A DNA stretch of 64,000 nt from Miltoncostaea sp963823515 (lineage in GTDB: Bacteria > Actinomycetota > Thermoleophilia > Miltoncostaeales > Miltoncostaeaceae), in contig CAWGMB010000014.1 of the NCBI GenBank assembly GCA_963823515.1, positions 124,001-188,000 of the forward strand, in the 5' to 3' direction. Shown here in pieces: positions 7,394 to 16,540 of the stretch. Numbering within the stretch: the first letter of the stretch is position 1; every line of letters begins with the position of its first letter. Both the position numbers and the translations under genes were made by a program. The notes beneath the pieces were generated by a model. It ran no database searches and was not told the DNA's origin. It saw only the letters and a program-made list of their open reading frames with translations.

Positions 7394-8731
7394 CTAGGCG
7401 GCACTCCCCGCCGCGATCTTGCGCAGGTCGAGGGCCTCGTCGAGGACGGCCTCGTCGACGCCGTGCTCGCGGGCGACCTCGCGGAGCGGCCGGCCCGTGG
7501 CGGTCGCCTCCTTCACGATCGCCGCGCCCTTGTCGTACCCGATGATCGGATTGAGGGCGGTCGCGACCTGCAGCTTGCTCTCGGCCAGCTCCTCCAGCCG
7601 GGGCAGGTTCGGCTCGATGCCGGCGATGCAGCGGTCCGCGAACAGGTGCGACGTGGTCGTGAGCAGGTGGATCGAGCCGAGCAGGTTGCGGGCGAGCAGC
7701 GGAATGCGCACGTTCAGCTCGAAGTTGCCCTGCATGCCGCCGATCGTGATGGCGGTGTCGTTGCCGATCACCTGGGCGGAGACCTGCAGGACGACCTCGG
7801 GTATGACCGGGTTGACCTTGCCCGGCATGATCGACGAGCCCTTCTGCAGCTCGGGGAGGAACATCTCGGCCAGGCCGGCCGCGCGGACCGCTGCCGAGGA
7901 TCGCGATGTCGTTCGCGATCTTGGTGAGCGACACCGCCACCACCTTGAGCGCGCCGGAGACCTCGACGAGCCCGTCGCGGGCGCCCTGCGCCTCGAAGCC
8001 AGTCGGCCGGCGGCGCGATCGGCAGGCCGGTGTCGGCCACCAGGCGCGCCCGCACGCGGGCGGCGAACTCGGGGTGGGTGTTGAGGCCCGTGCCCGCGGC
8101 GGTGCCGCCGAGCGGGCAGCTGGCCGAGGCGCTTGGTCGCGTCGGAGACGCGATCGCGGCCCTGGCGGATCTGGGCGGCGTAGCCGGCGAACTCCTGGCC
8201 GAGCGTGACCGGCACGGCGTCCATCAGGTGCGTGCGGCCGGTCTTGACGATGTCCTTCCAGGCCTCGGCCTTCGCGCCGAGGGCCTCGGCGAGGTGGTCG
8301 AGCGCAGGCAGGAGCCGGTCCACGACCTCCTGCAGGGCGGCCGCGTGGACGGCGGACGGGAACACGTCGTTCGAGCTCTGCCCGAAGTTGACGTGATCGT
8401 TCGGGTGGACGCCCTCGCCCGCGAGGTTCGCGATCACCTCGTTGGCGTTCATGTTCGACGACGTGCCCGAGCCGGTCTGGAAGACGTCGACCGGGAACTG
8501 GTCGTCGTGCTCCCCGGCGGCGACGGCGGCGGCGGCCGTGGCGACCCGCTCGGCGATGCCGGCGTCGATGAGGCCCAGCTCACCGTTCACAAGGGCTGCG
8601 GCCCCCTTGATCCTCCCGAGCCAGCGCACCACCGGAATCGGTACGCGCTCCCCGGACACCGGGAAGTTCTCCACTGCCTTACGGGTTTCCCCACCCCAGA
8701 GCTCCGCCACCAGTTCCCCCTCGCTCGACAT
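7394..8731 (-). CDS. fumC: Class II fumarate hydratase FumC, internal segment out of frame
   Basis: TCA-cycle fumarase (fumarate to malate), aspartase/fumarase superfamily. Clear parts are TGSGTSSNMNANEVIAN, GQSSNDVFPSAVH, KTGRTHLMDAVPVTLGQE, and the superfamily signature GSSIMPGKVNPV near the C-terminus. Between about 8122 and 7887 three separate single-base insertions disturb the frame. The correct residues (RARLVADTGLPIAPPADW, then VVAVSLTKIANDIAILG) appear in the other two frames. The three insertions add up to one codon, so the frame reopens and ends normally (446 codons). Read literally, about 75 residues of the active-site-bearing core are scrambled. I judge the gene real and the indels probably assembly errors. 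Start ATG 8731; a TAGGAT -10 box lies 14 nt upstream. Confidence 0.85.
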   Translation of the reverse strand: MSSEGELVAELWGGETRKAVENFPVSGERVPIPVVRWLGRIKGAAALVNGELGLIDAGIAERVATAAAAVAAGEHDDQFPVDVFQTGSGTSSNMNANEVIANLAGEGVHPNDHVNFGQSSNDVFPSAVHAAALQEVVDRLLPALDHLAEALGAKAEAWKDIVKTGRTHLMDAVPVTLGQEFAGYAAQIRQGRDRVSDATKRLGQLPARRHRRGHGPQHPPRVRRPRAGAPGGRHRPADRAAGRLASRRRAPATGSSRSPARSRWWRCRSPRSRTTSRSSAAVRAAGLAEMFLPELQKGSSIMPGKVNPVIPEVVLQVSAQVIGNDTAITIGGMQGNFELNVRIPLLARNLLGSIHLLTTTSHLFADRCIAGIEPNLPRLEELAESKLQVATALNPIIGYDKGAAIVKEATATGRPLREVAREHGVDEAVLDEALDLRKIAAGSAA

Positions 8732-8762
8732 CGGATCGACGCCCGATCCTACCGTGGCCTGA

Positions 8763-10100
8763 TCAGGCCGGATGTCCCCCGAGCGATCCGAGGGAGCGCA
8801 GGATCTCCATCGCCGCGCGGGTGCCGGTCTCCAGGTACTCGACCCGCAGGTGCTCATCCGGCCCGTGGATGCCGTCGTCGGGGAGGCCGAAGCCGGTGAG
8901 GATGGTCGGGACGCCCCGCGCGGCGAGGACCGCGACGACCGGCAGCGTCCCACCGAGGCGCACCGGCGCCACCGGCCACCCGGTGGCCCGGGCGATGCCC
9001 TCGGACGCCGCCCGCAGCACCGGGTCGTCCGGGTCGAGCACCGCGGGCAGGGCGACCCCGAGGTCCTCGATCTGGAGCTCCGCCCCCTCGGGGACCGCCG
9101 CCCGGAGGAGGTCGTCGAGCGCGCCCGCGACGGTCGGGGCGTCCTGCCCGGGCGCCAGGCGCACCGAGAGGGTGGCCGTCGCCTCGCCGGGCAGGTTGGT
9201 CTTGTGGGCGCGGACCTCGCCACACTCCAGCCCGTGGACGTCGAGCGAGGGCGAGGCGAGCGTGCGCATGTAGAAGCCCTCGGCCGCCCCCGGGTCGGCC
9301 GGGCGCAGGCCGGCCTCGGAGAGCATCGCCGCACCCGGGGGGAGGCCGGCCCAGGCCTCGACCTCTCCGGGGCCGGCGGGGGCGACGCCGGCGTAGAGGG
9401 CGTCCGGCAGCCGCCCGTCGCGGGGCGCGACCGCGGCGAGCACCGCCATCAGCGCGTGGGCGGCGTTCAGGGCCGCGCCGCCGAAGATCCCGCTGTGGGC
9501 GTCGCTCACCGCCGAGCGGACGCGGATGCGGCGGTAGACGAGGCCCCGCACGCCGGTGCAGACGGCGGGGCGGCCGGGCGCGACCATCGGGCTGTCGAAG
9601 ATCACCGCGGCGAGCGCGGGCTCCGGGTCGCCGGCGAAGTGCTCGAGCGCCGAGGTGCCGCCGCTCTCCTCCTCCCCCTCCACCACGAACGCGGCCCGCA
9701 CGGGCAGCTCGCCGGCTGCGGCCAGGCGCTGCACGGCCGCGATCAGCATGAACAGGTTGCCCTTGTCGTCGCTCGCCCCGCGGGCGTAGAGGTTGCCGTC
9801 GCGCACCGTCGGCTCGAACGCCGGGGCGGTCCAGAGCGAGGGATCACCCGCCGGCTGGACGTCGTAGTGGCCGTAGAGGACGACGCGCGGAGCATCGGGG
9901 TCGCCGGCGCTGGACGCCACCTCGCCGAGCACGAGGGGTTGCCCGGAGGTCGACCGCACCTCGGCGGCGCCCCCGGCCCGGCGGATCTCGTCGGCCACCA
10001 TCTCCGCGGCGCGCGCCATGTCCGGGGCGTGTTCGGGGAGCGCGCTGATGCTCGGGACGCGCAGCAGGGCCTCGAGTCGTTCCATCTCCGCGGCGGTCAC
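8763..10100 (-). CDS. M20 family metallo-dipeptidase
   Basis: A 445-residue zinc-dependent dipeptidase/deacylase of the M20 family. The metal-binding residues are visible: GHYDVQPAG (His and Asp), GASDDKGN, and EGEEESGG (catalytic Glu pair). It also has a dimerisation lid region with SDAHSGIFGG, and near the C-terminus the second metal His in GIHGPDEHLRVEYL. Members cleave dipeptides or remove acyl groups; the substrate cannot be assigned. The GTG start at 10100 has TAGACT 6 nt upstream, so the transcript is probably leaderless. The gene is followed by fumC on the same strand with a 31-nt gap, but fumC seems to have its own promoter. Confidence 0.92.
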   Translation of the reverse strand: MTAAEMERLEALLRVPSISALPEHAPDMARAAEMVADEIRRAGGAAEVRSTSGQPLVLGEVASSAGDPDAPRVVLYGHYDVQPAGDPSLWTAPAFEPTVRDGNLYARGASDDKGNLFMLIAAVQRLAAAGELPVRAAFVVEGEEESGGTSALEHFAGDPEPALAAVIFDSPMVAPGRPAVCTGVRGLVYRRIRVRSAVSDAHSGIFGGAALNAAHALMAVLAAVAPRDGRLPDALYAGVAPAGPGEVEAWAGLPPGAAMLSEAGLRPADPGAAEGFYMRTLASPSLDVHGLECGEVRAHKTNLPGEATATLSVRLAPGQDAPTVAGALDDLLRAAVPEGAELQIEDLGVALPAVLDPDDPVLRAASEGIARATGWPVAPVRLGGTLPVVAVLAARGVPTILTGFGLPDDGIHGPDEHLRVEYLETGTRAAMEILRSLGSLGGHPA

Positions 10101-10106
10101 CGTGCC

Positions 10107-10112
10107 AGTCTA
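10107..10112 (-). promoter_or_regulatory. -10 box of the M20 peptidase gene
   Basis: TAGACT lies exactly 6 nt before the GTG start, giving a leaderless transcript. The assignment rests on the box and its spacing; no clear -35 is seen. Confidence 0.45.
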
Positions 10113-10144
10113 GTGTCCCGATCCAGAGGTCCGGCGGCGGACAT

Positions 10145-10556
10145 CGCCTCCCGGATCAGGACACGAGCGTGGCGCGCCTTCCTCTCGGCCATCGGCGGCT
10201 GGCACGTCCAGGGCTTCGGGGTCTTCTCGGTGATCGAGCGGCGAGTGGGTGGGCCGCCTGAGGCCGATCGAGCCGCTCGGCTGGCCCGGCACCGAGGTCG
10301 GCTGGGGGATCGCCCCCTCCCGCCGGGGGCGCGGCCACGCCACCGAGGGCGCGGAGGCGGCGATCGACTTCGCCGTCGACCGGCTCGGGTGGAGCGAGGT
10401 CATCCACTGATCGAGGACGACAACCTCGCCTCGATCCGCGTCGCCCAGAAGCTGGGTTCGCGGCGCCTGCGCCCGGCGCGGCCGCCGCCGCCGAACGAGG
10501 TCGATCTGGTCGTCTGGGGCCAGACCGCCGCCGACTGGCGTGCGCGCAGGGGCTAA
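10145..10556 (+). pseudogene. Remnant of a RimJ-type GNAT acetyltransferase
   Basis: The protein fragments align in order but in different frames. AWRAFLSAIGGWHVQGFGVFSVIERR comes first; then, after a shift near 10245, WVGRLRPIEPLGWPGTEVGWG and the acetyl-CoA loop SRRGRGHATEGA. A TGA at 10408 interrupts where one base seems lost (expected WSEVIHCIEDDNLASI), and the last frame gives NLASIRVAQKLGSR to the TAA at 10556. The first 40 or so residues of a normal RimJ-like protein are missing upstream, and there is no start codon or ribosome binding site. The loss of the 5' end plus two frame breaks point to real decay more than to sequencing error. Confidence 0.75.
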
Positions 10557-10735
10557 CCCCTCGGGCGCAGCGTCGCGGGCAGCAGGCGCGCGACGAGGCT
10601 CCGAGCAGGCGTTTCGTGTGAGTGCGCCATTCGGCGTCGACGCGACGCGCCAATCGACGCATCCCTCGCCTCGGCGATGCGGCGGTCCTGGATGCCCCGG
10701 GCGATGGCACGGTGCAGGTGGGCGTTGGGATGCAT
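10553..10735 (-). CDS. Small basic hypothetical protein (60 aa)
   Basis: MHPNAHLHRAIARGIQDRR followed by an Arg/Ala-rich helix and ending LLPATLRPRG. It has no recognised domain. It resembles, in size and Arg-rich helical character, the many short actinobacterial proteins of unknown function. A good Shine-Dalgarno (GGAGG, 5 nt before the ATG) supports translation. The stop overlaps that of the GNAT remnant on the opposite strand by 4 nt. Confidence 0.55.
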   Translation of the reverse strand: MHPNAHLHRAIARGIQDRRIAEARDASIGASRRRRMAHSHETPARSLVARLLPATLRPRG

Positions 10736-10814
10736 CGGGTCCTCCGGTCCGTCGTGCGATTCGACGTCACGGACGGTATGAGCCCGATCCCCGGCGGTAA
10801 TCGGTGACCGATGC

Positions 10815-13430
10815 CTATCCGGCCCCCGCGGGGTGCCCATCTTGGCGCGCGGACGCGCGGGCGGCGGCGGCCGCGTCGGCGCGTGCGCCCACTCCGAGCT
10901 TGCGCAGCACCGCCCCCACGTGGTGGTCAACCGTGCGCTCGGAGATCACCAGCCGCTCCGCGATCTGGCCGTTGGTGAGCCCCTCGGCCACTAGCTCCAG
11001 CACCTCGCGCTGGCGCCCGGTGAGGCCGTGGGGCTCCGCGACGGTCTCGGGGCGCGGCGGGCGTGGCACCGCGGCGACCCCCGCCTCGCGCAGACGCGCC
11101 CGCAGCACCGCAGCCGGCCGGGCGGCCCCCAGACGGTCGAAGCCGGCGAGCGCCGCGAGCAGGTCGGCCGCGTCGTCGGAGTCGGTGAGGGCGTCGGCCG
11201 CCTCATAGGGGCACCCGAGCTCGTCCCAGGCCGCGGCCGCGGCCTGGGACTCACCCAGGATCGAGAGGCGGTGCGGACCGGCGATCGCGGCCGGGTCGCG
11301 ATCCAGGTCTCCCGCCCGCCACGACCAGAAGAGCGTCTCCGCCGCGCTCAGCGAGATCGTCGACACCGCGGCTGAATCGAGCGCGGCCCGCGCGGCCGCC
11401 GCGTGTCGGCGCAACCGCGCCCGGTCACCCGCCAGCCACGCGCTCTCCGCGAGCGCGCAGGCGCCGGGTATCAGGCGCTGGGCCTCGTCGGCCGCCACGG
11501 CCCGGCCCCACGCCTCGTCCAGTATCGCCTCGCCCTCCGGGTCCCCGCGGCGCACCAACAGGCGCCCGAGCGAGACCATGCCCGGGAAGCTGCTGATCGC
11601 GCGGTGGAACGTGTCGATGGCCATCACTGCGCGGCCATCCTCCTCGGCGCCCGCCCAGTCGCCCGTCTCCAGCCGCCCCCACGCCCTCATCCCCAGCAGG
11701 TACTGGTCGTACGAGAGCAGGTCGTTGCAGCGGGCGAAGGCCAGGCCGCGCTCGATGGTGCGGAACGCCTCGGCGTAGCGCCGGTGCAGGAGGCGCCCCC
11801 AGCCGAGGTTGACGATCGCGCGAACGGCGTGATCGTGCATTCCATCGGCGGTCGCGATCGCGACCGCCTCCTCGAGCATCCGCGTGCCCCCGTCGCTGTG
11901 GCTCTCGACCATCGAGGTCCCGACGTTGTTCAGGGCGTGGGCGAGGGTCTCGCGATCGCCGAGCTCGCGCGCCATGTCGATCGCCCGGCCGCCCCAGTCG
12001 GCCGCCTCGGTCGGCCGCCAGGCCAGCATCATCAGCTGCGAGAGGGTGCTGTAGGCCATCGCGAGCCCCGGCGCCGGGCCGAGCGGCTCGAGCAGCGCGA
12101 TCGCCCTCGCGGCGGCAGCCTCCGACTCCTCCCGCCGGCCCGCCCACCACAGCAACCGCGACAGCCACCGCTCGTCCTCTCCGGCCTCCGCGACCTGGCC
12201 CAGACGGGTGCGGAGCCCGAGCGCCTCTCGCCGCGTCTCCAGCGCCTCGTGCGGGGTGCCCGACAGATATGCCTCGTACGAGAGCCCCTCCAGGAGCTCG
12301 GTGCGAACCGCGGGCGCGAGGTCGTCGGCCTCCTCCAGAGCGGCGCGCAAGTGCGACGCGGCCTGCGTGTGCGCGCCCGCCGCGGCCGCGGCGCGGGCGG
12401 CCTCGGGGGCGGCGGCGAGGATCGCGTCGCCGTCGCCCGCCCGGCGGGCGTGATGCACCACCCGCGCGGGGTCCACGCCGGGGCGGGCGGACAACACCGC
12501 CAGCACCCGGCGCTCGAGCTCGCGCCGGCGCATGGGCGAGAGCTCCTCCTCAACGCTGGAGCGGGCGATCTCGTGACGGAACCGGAGGGCCGCCCCCTCC
12601 AGCTCGAGCATGCCCGCCGCCAGGCACTCGTCGGCGGGGCCGGAGGGCTCGTCGCCGAGCACCTCGCTCACGAGCCACGTCTCGGCGCGTCCGGGGACGA
12701 CGCTGACGATCTCCAGCACCCGCCGGGCCGCCCTCGACAGCCGCCGCGCCCGCGCCAGCACGGCGTCGCGCACGGACCCCGGTACCTCGTCGCCGGCCGA
12801 GGCGAGGATCTCGGTGAGGTAGAAGGGATTGCCACCGGTCATGCGGTGCAGGCCCTCCACAGAGCGACCGGCGCGGGCGGCCAGCACGGCCACGGCCTCC
12901 TCCCCGAGCGGCGCGAGGTCGATCCGGCGGACGACTCCGCCCGACAGCTCGCCCAGCGTGGCCCGCAGGCGGTCCCCGGCCTGATCTGGGCGCAGGGTCA
13001 CCACCAGGGTGCCGGTGGTCGACCCGACGCGGCGACCGAGCAGCGCGAGCAGGTCGAGGCTGCCCTCGTCGGCCCAGTGGACGTCCTCCAGCATGAGCAC
13101 CCGGGGAGGGTTCGCGGCGAGCTCATCGAGCAGCGCCGCCACGAGGTCCTCGCGGCGCGCCTCGTCTCGGATGGCCTCCGACAGCGGGCCGCCCGCCTGG
13201 CGGGCGATGTCGTGGAAGGGGCCGAGCGCACGCGGCGTCAGGAGCGGATCGCACGCCCCGGCGAGGAACCGCCGCCGCTCGCCGAAGGCGCGCGGTACCT
13301 CGCCCAGGAGCGACGACTTGCCGATGCCGGCCTCGCCCGCGATCAGCACGACCCGACCGCTCCCGGATGCCGCCTCATCGAGGGCCTCGCCCACGGCGGC
13401 CAGCGCCCCCTCGCGCTCGAGCAGATCCAT
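10815..13430 (-). CDS. Large LuxR-family ATPase regulator (LAL type)
   Basis: An 871-residue signal-integrating regulator. The N-terminal AAA/STAND ATPase has Walker A GEAGIGKSSLLGE (about residues 31-43) and Walker B VLMLEDVHWADEGS. A long alpha-helical TPR-like region follows (about residues 350-780). A C-terminal LuxR HTH ends the protein, LTGRQREVLELVAEGLTNGQ with ERTVDHHVGAVLRKLGV. The ligand and targets are unknown. The ATG at 13430 has TAGCAT 6 nt upstream, consistent with a leaderless transcript. It stands alone between the small basic gene and UPF0182. Confidence 0.93.
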   Translation of the reverse strand: MDLLEREGALAAVGEALDEAASGSGRVVLIAGEAGIGKSSLLGEVPRAFGERRRFLAGACDPLLTPRALGPFHDIARQAGGPLSEAIRDEARREDLVAALLDELAANPPRVLMLEDVHWADEGSLDLLALLGRRVGSTTGTLVVTLRPDQAGDRLRATLGELSGGVVRRIDLAPLGEEAVAVLAARAGRSVEGLHRMTGGNPFYLTEILASAGDEVPGSVRDAVLARARRLSRAARRVLEIVSVVPGRAETWLVSEVLGDEPSGPADECLAAGMLELEGAALRFRHEIARSSVEEELSPMRRRELERRVLAVLSARPGVDPARVVHHARRAGDGDAILAAAPEAARAAAAAGAHTQAASHLRAALEEADDLAPAVRTELLEGLSYEAYLSGTPHEALETRREALGLRTRLGQVAEAGEDERWLSRLLWWAGRREESEAAAARAIALLEPLGPAPGLAMAYSTLSQLMMLAWRPTEAADWGGRAIDMARELGDRETLAHALNNVGTSMVESHSDGGTRMLEEAVAIATADGMHDHAVRAIVNLGWGRLLHRRYAEAFRTIERGLAFARCNDLLSYDQYLLGMRAWGRLETGDWAGAEEDGRAVMAIDTFHRAISSFPGMVSLGRLLVRRGDPEGEAILDEAWGRAVAADEAQRLIPGACALAESAWLAGDRARLRRHAAAARAALDSAAVSTISLSAAETLFWSWRAGDLDRDPAAIAGPHRLSILGESQAAAAAWDELGCPYEAADALTDSDDAADLLAALAGFDRLGAARPAAVLRARLREAGVAAVPRPPRPETVAEPHGLTGRQREVLELVAEGLTNGQIAERLVISERTVDHHVGAVLRKLGVGARADAAAAARASARQDGHPAGAG

Positions 13431-13436
13431 GGCCCG

Positions 13437-13442
13437 ATGCTA
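13437..13442 (-). promoter_or_regulatory. -10 box of the LAL regulator gene
   Basis: TAGCAT sits 6 nt before the ATG at 13430, the same leaderless geometry seen at uvrA and uvrB. Confidence 0.45.
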
Positions 13443-13484
13443 GCCGGGCGCCCCCTCCGGCGTAGCTCCGGGGCGGACGGGCCG

Positions 13485-16451
13485 CTATCCGGCGGTCTGC
13501 GCCTGGGTGCGCGCCTTCTCGAGCAGGGTCTCGAACTGCTTGAGGCGGGTCGCCGCCGTCGCGTAGTCGCCGGCCGCCCACGCGCGCCGGTAGGCCTCGT
13601 AGGCGCTGGCCGCGTCGCGCACGATGTCGCGGATGTCCGCCGGCAGGGCGCCGCCGCTCCCGTCGCGCGGCGCGGGTTCCCCCGCGCCCTGCGCGCCGAG
13701 GGCGTTCTCCAGTGCGTCGCGGAACGTCTCGCCGGAGTAGATCTGCCCATTGCCGAGCGAGACGACGACTTGCCAGAGGGTGGGCAGGCTGTCGGCCGAC
13801 GTGTCGAGGTAGAGCGGCTGGACGTACAACAGGCCCTGGCCGATCGGGACCACGATGGTGTTTCCGCGCAGCACCTGGTCGCGCCGCAGGCCGATCTGGG
13901 CCGACAGCTCGGAGTCGCGGGCAACACTCGCCACGAAGGTGTTGACCGAGTCGAGGGCGTCCTCGGCCACGTCGAAGCGCAGCAGGCGCAGGCGCCCGAA
14001 GCGCTCCGGGTCGCTCTCGGCCGTGAGCCAGGCCGAGAAGGCGATGCCGCGCCCCTCGGTGGCCGGCTTGAAGTAGCGCAGCAGCAGGAAGCGCTCCTCC
14101 GACTCGCCCGGCAGGACGGCATAGCTGTAGCGGGCCGGCGAGGTGATGCGCTGCCCCTCGGTGCCGCCGCCCGTGGTCTCGACCGTCGGCGCCCAGGCGT
14201 CGTCGTTCGCGAAGAAGCGGTCAACGTCGGTCACGTGGAAGCGGTTCAGGGCCGCCGCCTGGTAGTCGAACTGATCCTCGCCGTAGCGCAGGTGCGCGGC
14301 GATGCCCTTCGGTATCTCGGTGCGATCGCTGAACAGCTCCGGGTAGACCTTCCGCCAGGTGGCGATGATCGGGTCGGCGTCGTCCATGACGTACAGGGAC
14401 GTCTCGCCGCTGTAGGCGTCCATCACGGCGGTGACCGCGTGGCGCTGGTACGAGATCCCGTCGAAGTGGGCCGCGTACGGATAGCGGTCGGTGCGGGTGT
14501 AGGCGTTCTGCAACACGTACATGCGCCCGCCCTCGGCGACGAACCAGGGGTCGCGGTCGAGCGCCAGGAAGGGTGCGAGCCGGTCCAGCCGTGCGGTGAG
14601 GTCGCGATGGATGAGCAGCTTGGCGTCGGCGGTCTCCACCCGCGAGAGGGCGTTCCAGAGCTGGCGCCCGCCGCCGACGTAGGGCAGCCCGCCGAGCTCG
14701 AGCGTCAGGGCCACGCGGTTCTCGGAGACGTCGATGCCGGCGCCGGTCCAGGTGGCGGGCTTCTCGTCGGTGAATCCGTCCGGTTGGTCGGTGTTGACGA
14801 TCGCGAAGGGCATGTTCCGCTGGGCCCCGTGGTAGATCTCGGGACGCTCGAGGGGCGGGTCGAGGCCGCGGGTGGGCAGGCCGCCGACGACGAAGGTGGG
14901 CCGACCCGAGGGGTCGATCTGGTTCACCGGCGCCATGGCCACGCCGCGGCCGTGCGTGAACGAGAAGTGCCGCCGCTGGAAGTCGGCGATCGCCCCGTAG
15001 TCGACCTCGCGGCCGAAGACGAAGAGGGTCTGCGGCACGCCGTTCCGCACGTAGCGGTCGAGGTCGGCGTCCTGGCAGGTGTAGAAGCGGTTGAGTGCCT
15101 GTAGGCGGCGGCAGGCGGCGAGGGCGGCCTCCAGGTCGAGGAAGCGCAGCGAGCCCACCGACGCGGGCGCCGCCTCGATCGCCGCCCGCGTCACCCCTCC
15201 GCGGCGGTAGGTGGCGCGAGAGGGCTCGACCTCGTCGAGCCCGGCCGCCGTGCGGGTCGCGGTCAGCGTCGCCTCGATGTTCGACCGCTCCACCTGGAGC
15301 GTCGAGCCGCGCAGGCCGACGGCGTCGTAGAGCGCAGTGCCGATCGGGGCGATTATGAGGAGCCCGAAGGACAGCCCCGCGGCCGCGGCGCCGAGCGACC
15401 ACGGGGGGATCCGGTAAGGGGCGTCGTTGCCGCGCAGGGCGGCGGCGGCCTGCATGTTCACCGCGCGCGTCAGCGCGCCCGCGGGCCGGGCGGCCACGGC
15501 GAGCGGGATCAGCGGCAGCGCGAGCACCAGCCACCACGGCGTGGCGAGGACCACGAGGGCGAGCACGACGACGGCGAGCACGGCGATGCCGCCGCGGACG
15601 AGGGTCATGGTGCGGGCGGCCGCGAGCCGGCGACGGACGGAGGGCAGCGCAAGCGTCGTCAGTCCCACCCCCAGCAGGGCGATCACCACGGCCGCGACGG
15701 TGATGGTCGGGATCGCGACGTCGCGCGAGGCCTGGCCGGCCCCGGCGATCAGCTCGTCGCCGCCGTGCACGACGTCGTAGCGGCGGAACCAGACCAGGAC
15801 GCCCAGCGCGATCAGCGCCAGGCCTCCGTAGACCGCCCCGAGGATCCCGGCCCGGGCCAGCAGCCTCTGGTTGACCCCGAGGGGCGCCTCGACGGTGACG
15901 GCGTAGATCGCCACTCCGCCGATGGCCAGCAGCGCGACGATCAGGCCGCCGAGCACGAGGCCGGCCAGGTCGCCGAGCACCGGGGCCGTGAAGACGAAGA
16001 AGCTGACGTCCTTGCCGAAGACCGGGTCCACGCGGCCGAATGACACGGCTTCCCGGGCCGCCAGAATGGCGTCGCGGTTGTCGATCAGCGAGGGGACGAG
16101 CACCGCGGCGGAGATCACGAACACCGCCGCGCCGGCGATCCATCCGATCGCGCGCACCGGCAGGAGCCCGACCGCGCGCCCCAGCACCAGGCCCACGGGC
16201 AGCGCCAGGGCGAGTGCGCCGAGCAGGCCGAGGCCGCCGAGCAGGAACGACGCCCGGATCAGCGTCGAGTAGGCCCCGCCCATGCCGAGGCTGTCGAAGA
16301 AGGCCGACGTGATCGTGATGTGGGCCCAGACCCGCAGCGCGATGTAGGCCACCAGCAGGACCACCACCACCCCGCCGGCGACGGGGAGGATCCAGTCGGT
16401 GCGGCGCCGGCGCCCGCCGGGCCTGCGTGGGAACGGGTGGACGTCAGCCAC
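13485..16451 (-). CDS. UPF0182 family large membrane protein
   Basis: A 988-residue protein of a widespread actinobacterial family of unknown function. A short Arg-rich N-terminus precedes about seven membrane segments (first at about 20-40, WILPVAGGVVVVLLVAYIAL; last near 320-340). A long soluble region follows with conserved stretches such as DEVEPSRATYRRGGVTRAAI, FVFGREVDYGAIADF and ALDRDPWFVAEGGRMYVLQ. The C-terminus (about 945-985) is a predicted helical hairpin. The GTG start at 16451 is preceded by GGAGAGGAGC and, about 35 nt further up, by TAGTCT as a possible -10 box. The topology suggests a membrane-anchored extracytoplasmic domain. Confidence 0.93.
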   Translation of the reverse strand: MADVHPFPRRPGGRRRRTDWILPVAGGVVVVLLVAYIALRVWAHITITSAFFDSLGMGGAYSTLIRASFLLGGLGLLGALALALPVGLVLGRAVGLLPVRAIGWIAGAAVFVISAAVLVPSLIDNRDAILAAREAVSFGRVDPVFGKDVSFFVFTAPVLGDLAGLVLGGLIVALLAIGGVAIYAVTVEAPLGVNQRLLARAGILGAVYGGLALIALGVLVWFRRYDVVHGGDELIAGAGQASRDVAIPTITVAAVVIALLGVGLTTLALPSVRRRLAAARTMTLVRGGIAVLAVVVLALVVLATPWWLVLALPLIPLAVAARPAGALTRAVNMQAAAALRGNDAPYRIPPWSLGAAAAGLSFGLLIIAPIGTALYDAVGLRGSTLQVERSNIEATLTATRTAAGLDEVEPSRATYRRGGVTRAAIEAAPASVGSLRFLDLEAALAACRRLQALNRFYTCQDADLDRYVRNGVPQTLFVFGREVDYGAIADFQRRHFSFTHGRGVAMAPVNQIDPSGRPTFVVGGLPTRGLDPPLERPEIYHGAQRNMPFAIVNTDQPDGFTDEKPATWTGAGIDVSENRVALTLELGGLPYVGGGRQLWNALSRVETADAKLLIHRDLTARLDRLAPFLALDRDPWFVAEGGRMYVLQNAYTRTDRYPYAAHFDGISYQRHAVTAVMDAYSGETSLYVMDDADPIIATWRKVYPELFSDRTEIPKGIAAHLRYGEDQFDYQAAALNRFHVTDVDRFFANDDAWAPTVETTGGGTEGQRITSPARYSYAVLPGESEERFLLLRYFKPATEGRGIAFSAWLTAESDPERFGRLRLLRFDVAEDALDSVNTFVASVARDSELSAQIGLRRDQVLRGNTIVVPIGQGLLYVQPLYLDTSADSLPTLWQVVVSLGNGQIYSGETFRDALENALGAQGAGEPAPRDGSGGALPADIRDIVRDAASAYEAYRRAWAAGDYATAATRLKQFETLLEKARTQAQTAG

Positions 16452-16540
16452 GTACGAGCTCCTCTCCAGTGGAGCGGACCCGCCCCGCCACTCAGACTAG
16501 CCGAGGCCCACCCGGGTACCCCCGCACTCGGTCGCGCCGG

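Noticed and set aside
7186..7545. Possible small plus-strand gene starting MAIMLVAAMHERHRT
   Set aside because: No ribosome binding site, and it overlaps the 3' end of fumC antisense by 150 nt; only the first 55 codons look protein-like.
11403..15104. A 1233-codon open frame on the plus strand
   Set aside because: It is antisense to the LAL regulator and UPF0182 genes, is Arg/Gly/Ala-rich without any domain, and arises from the high GC third positions of the real genes.
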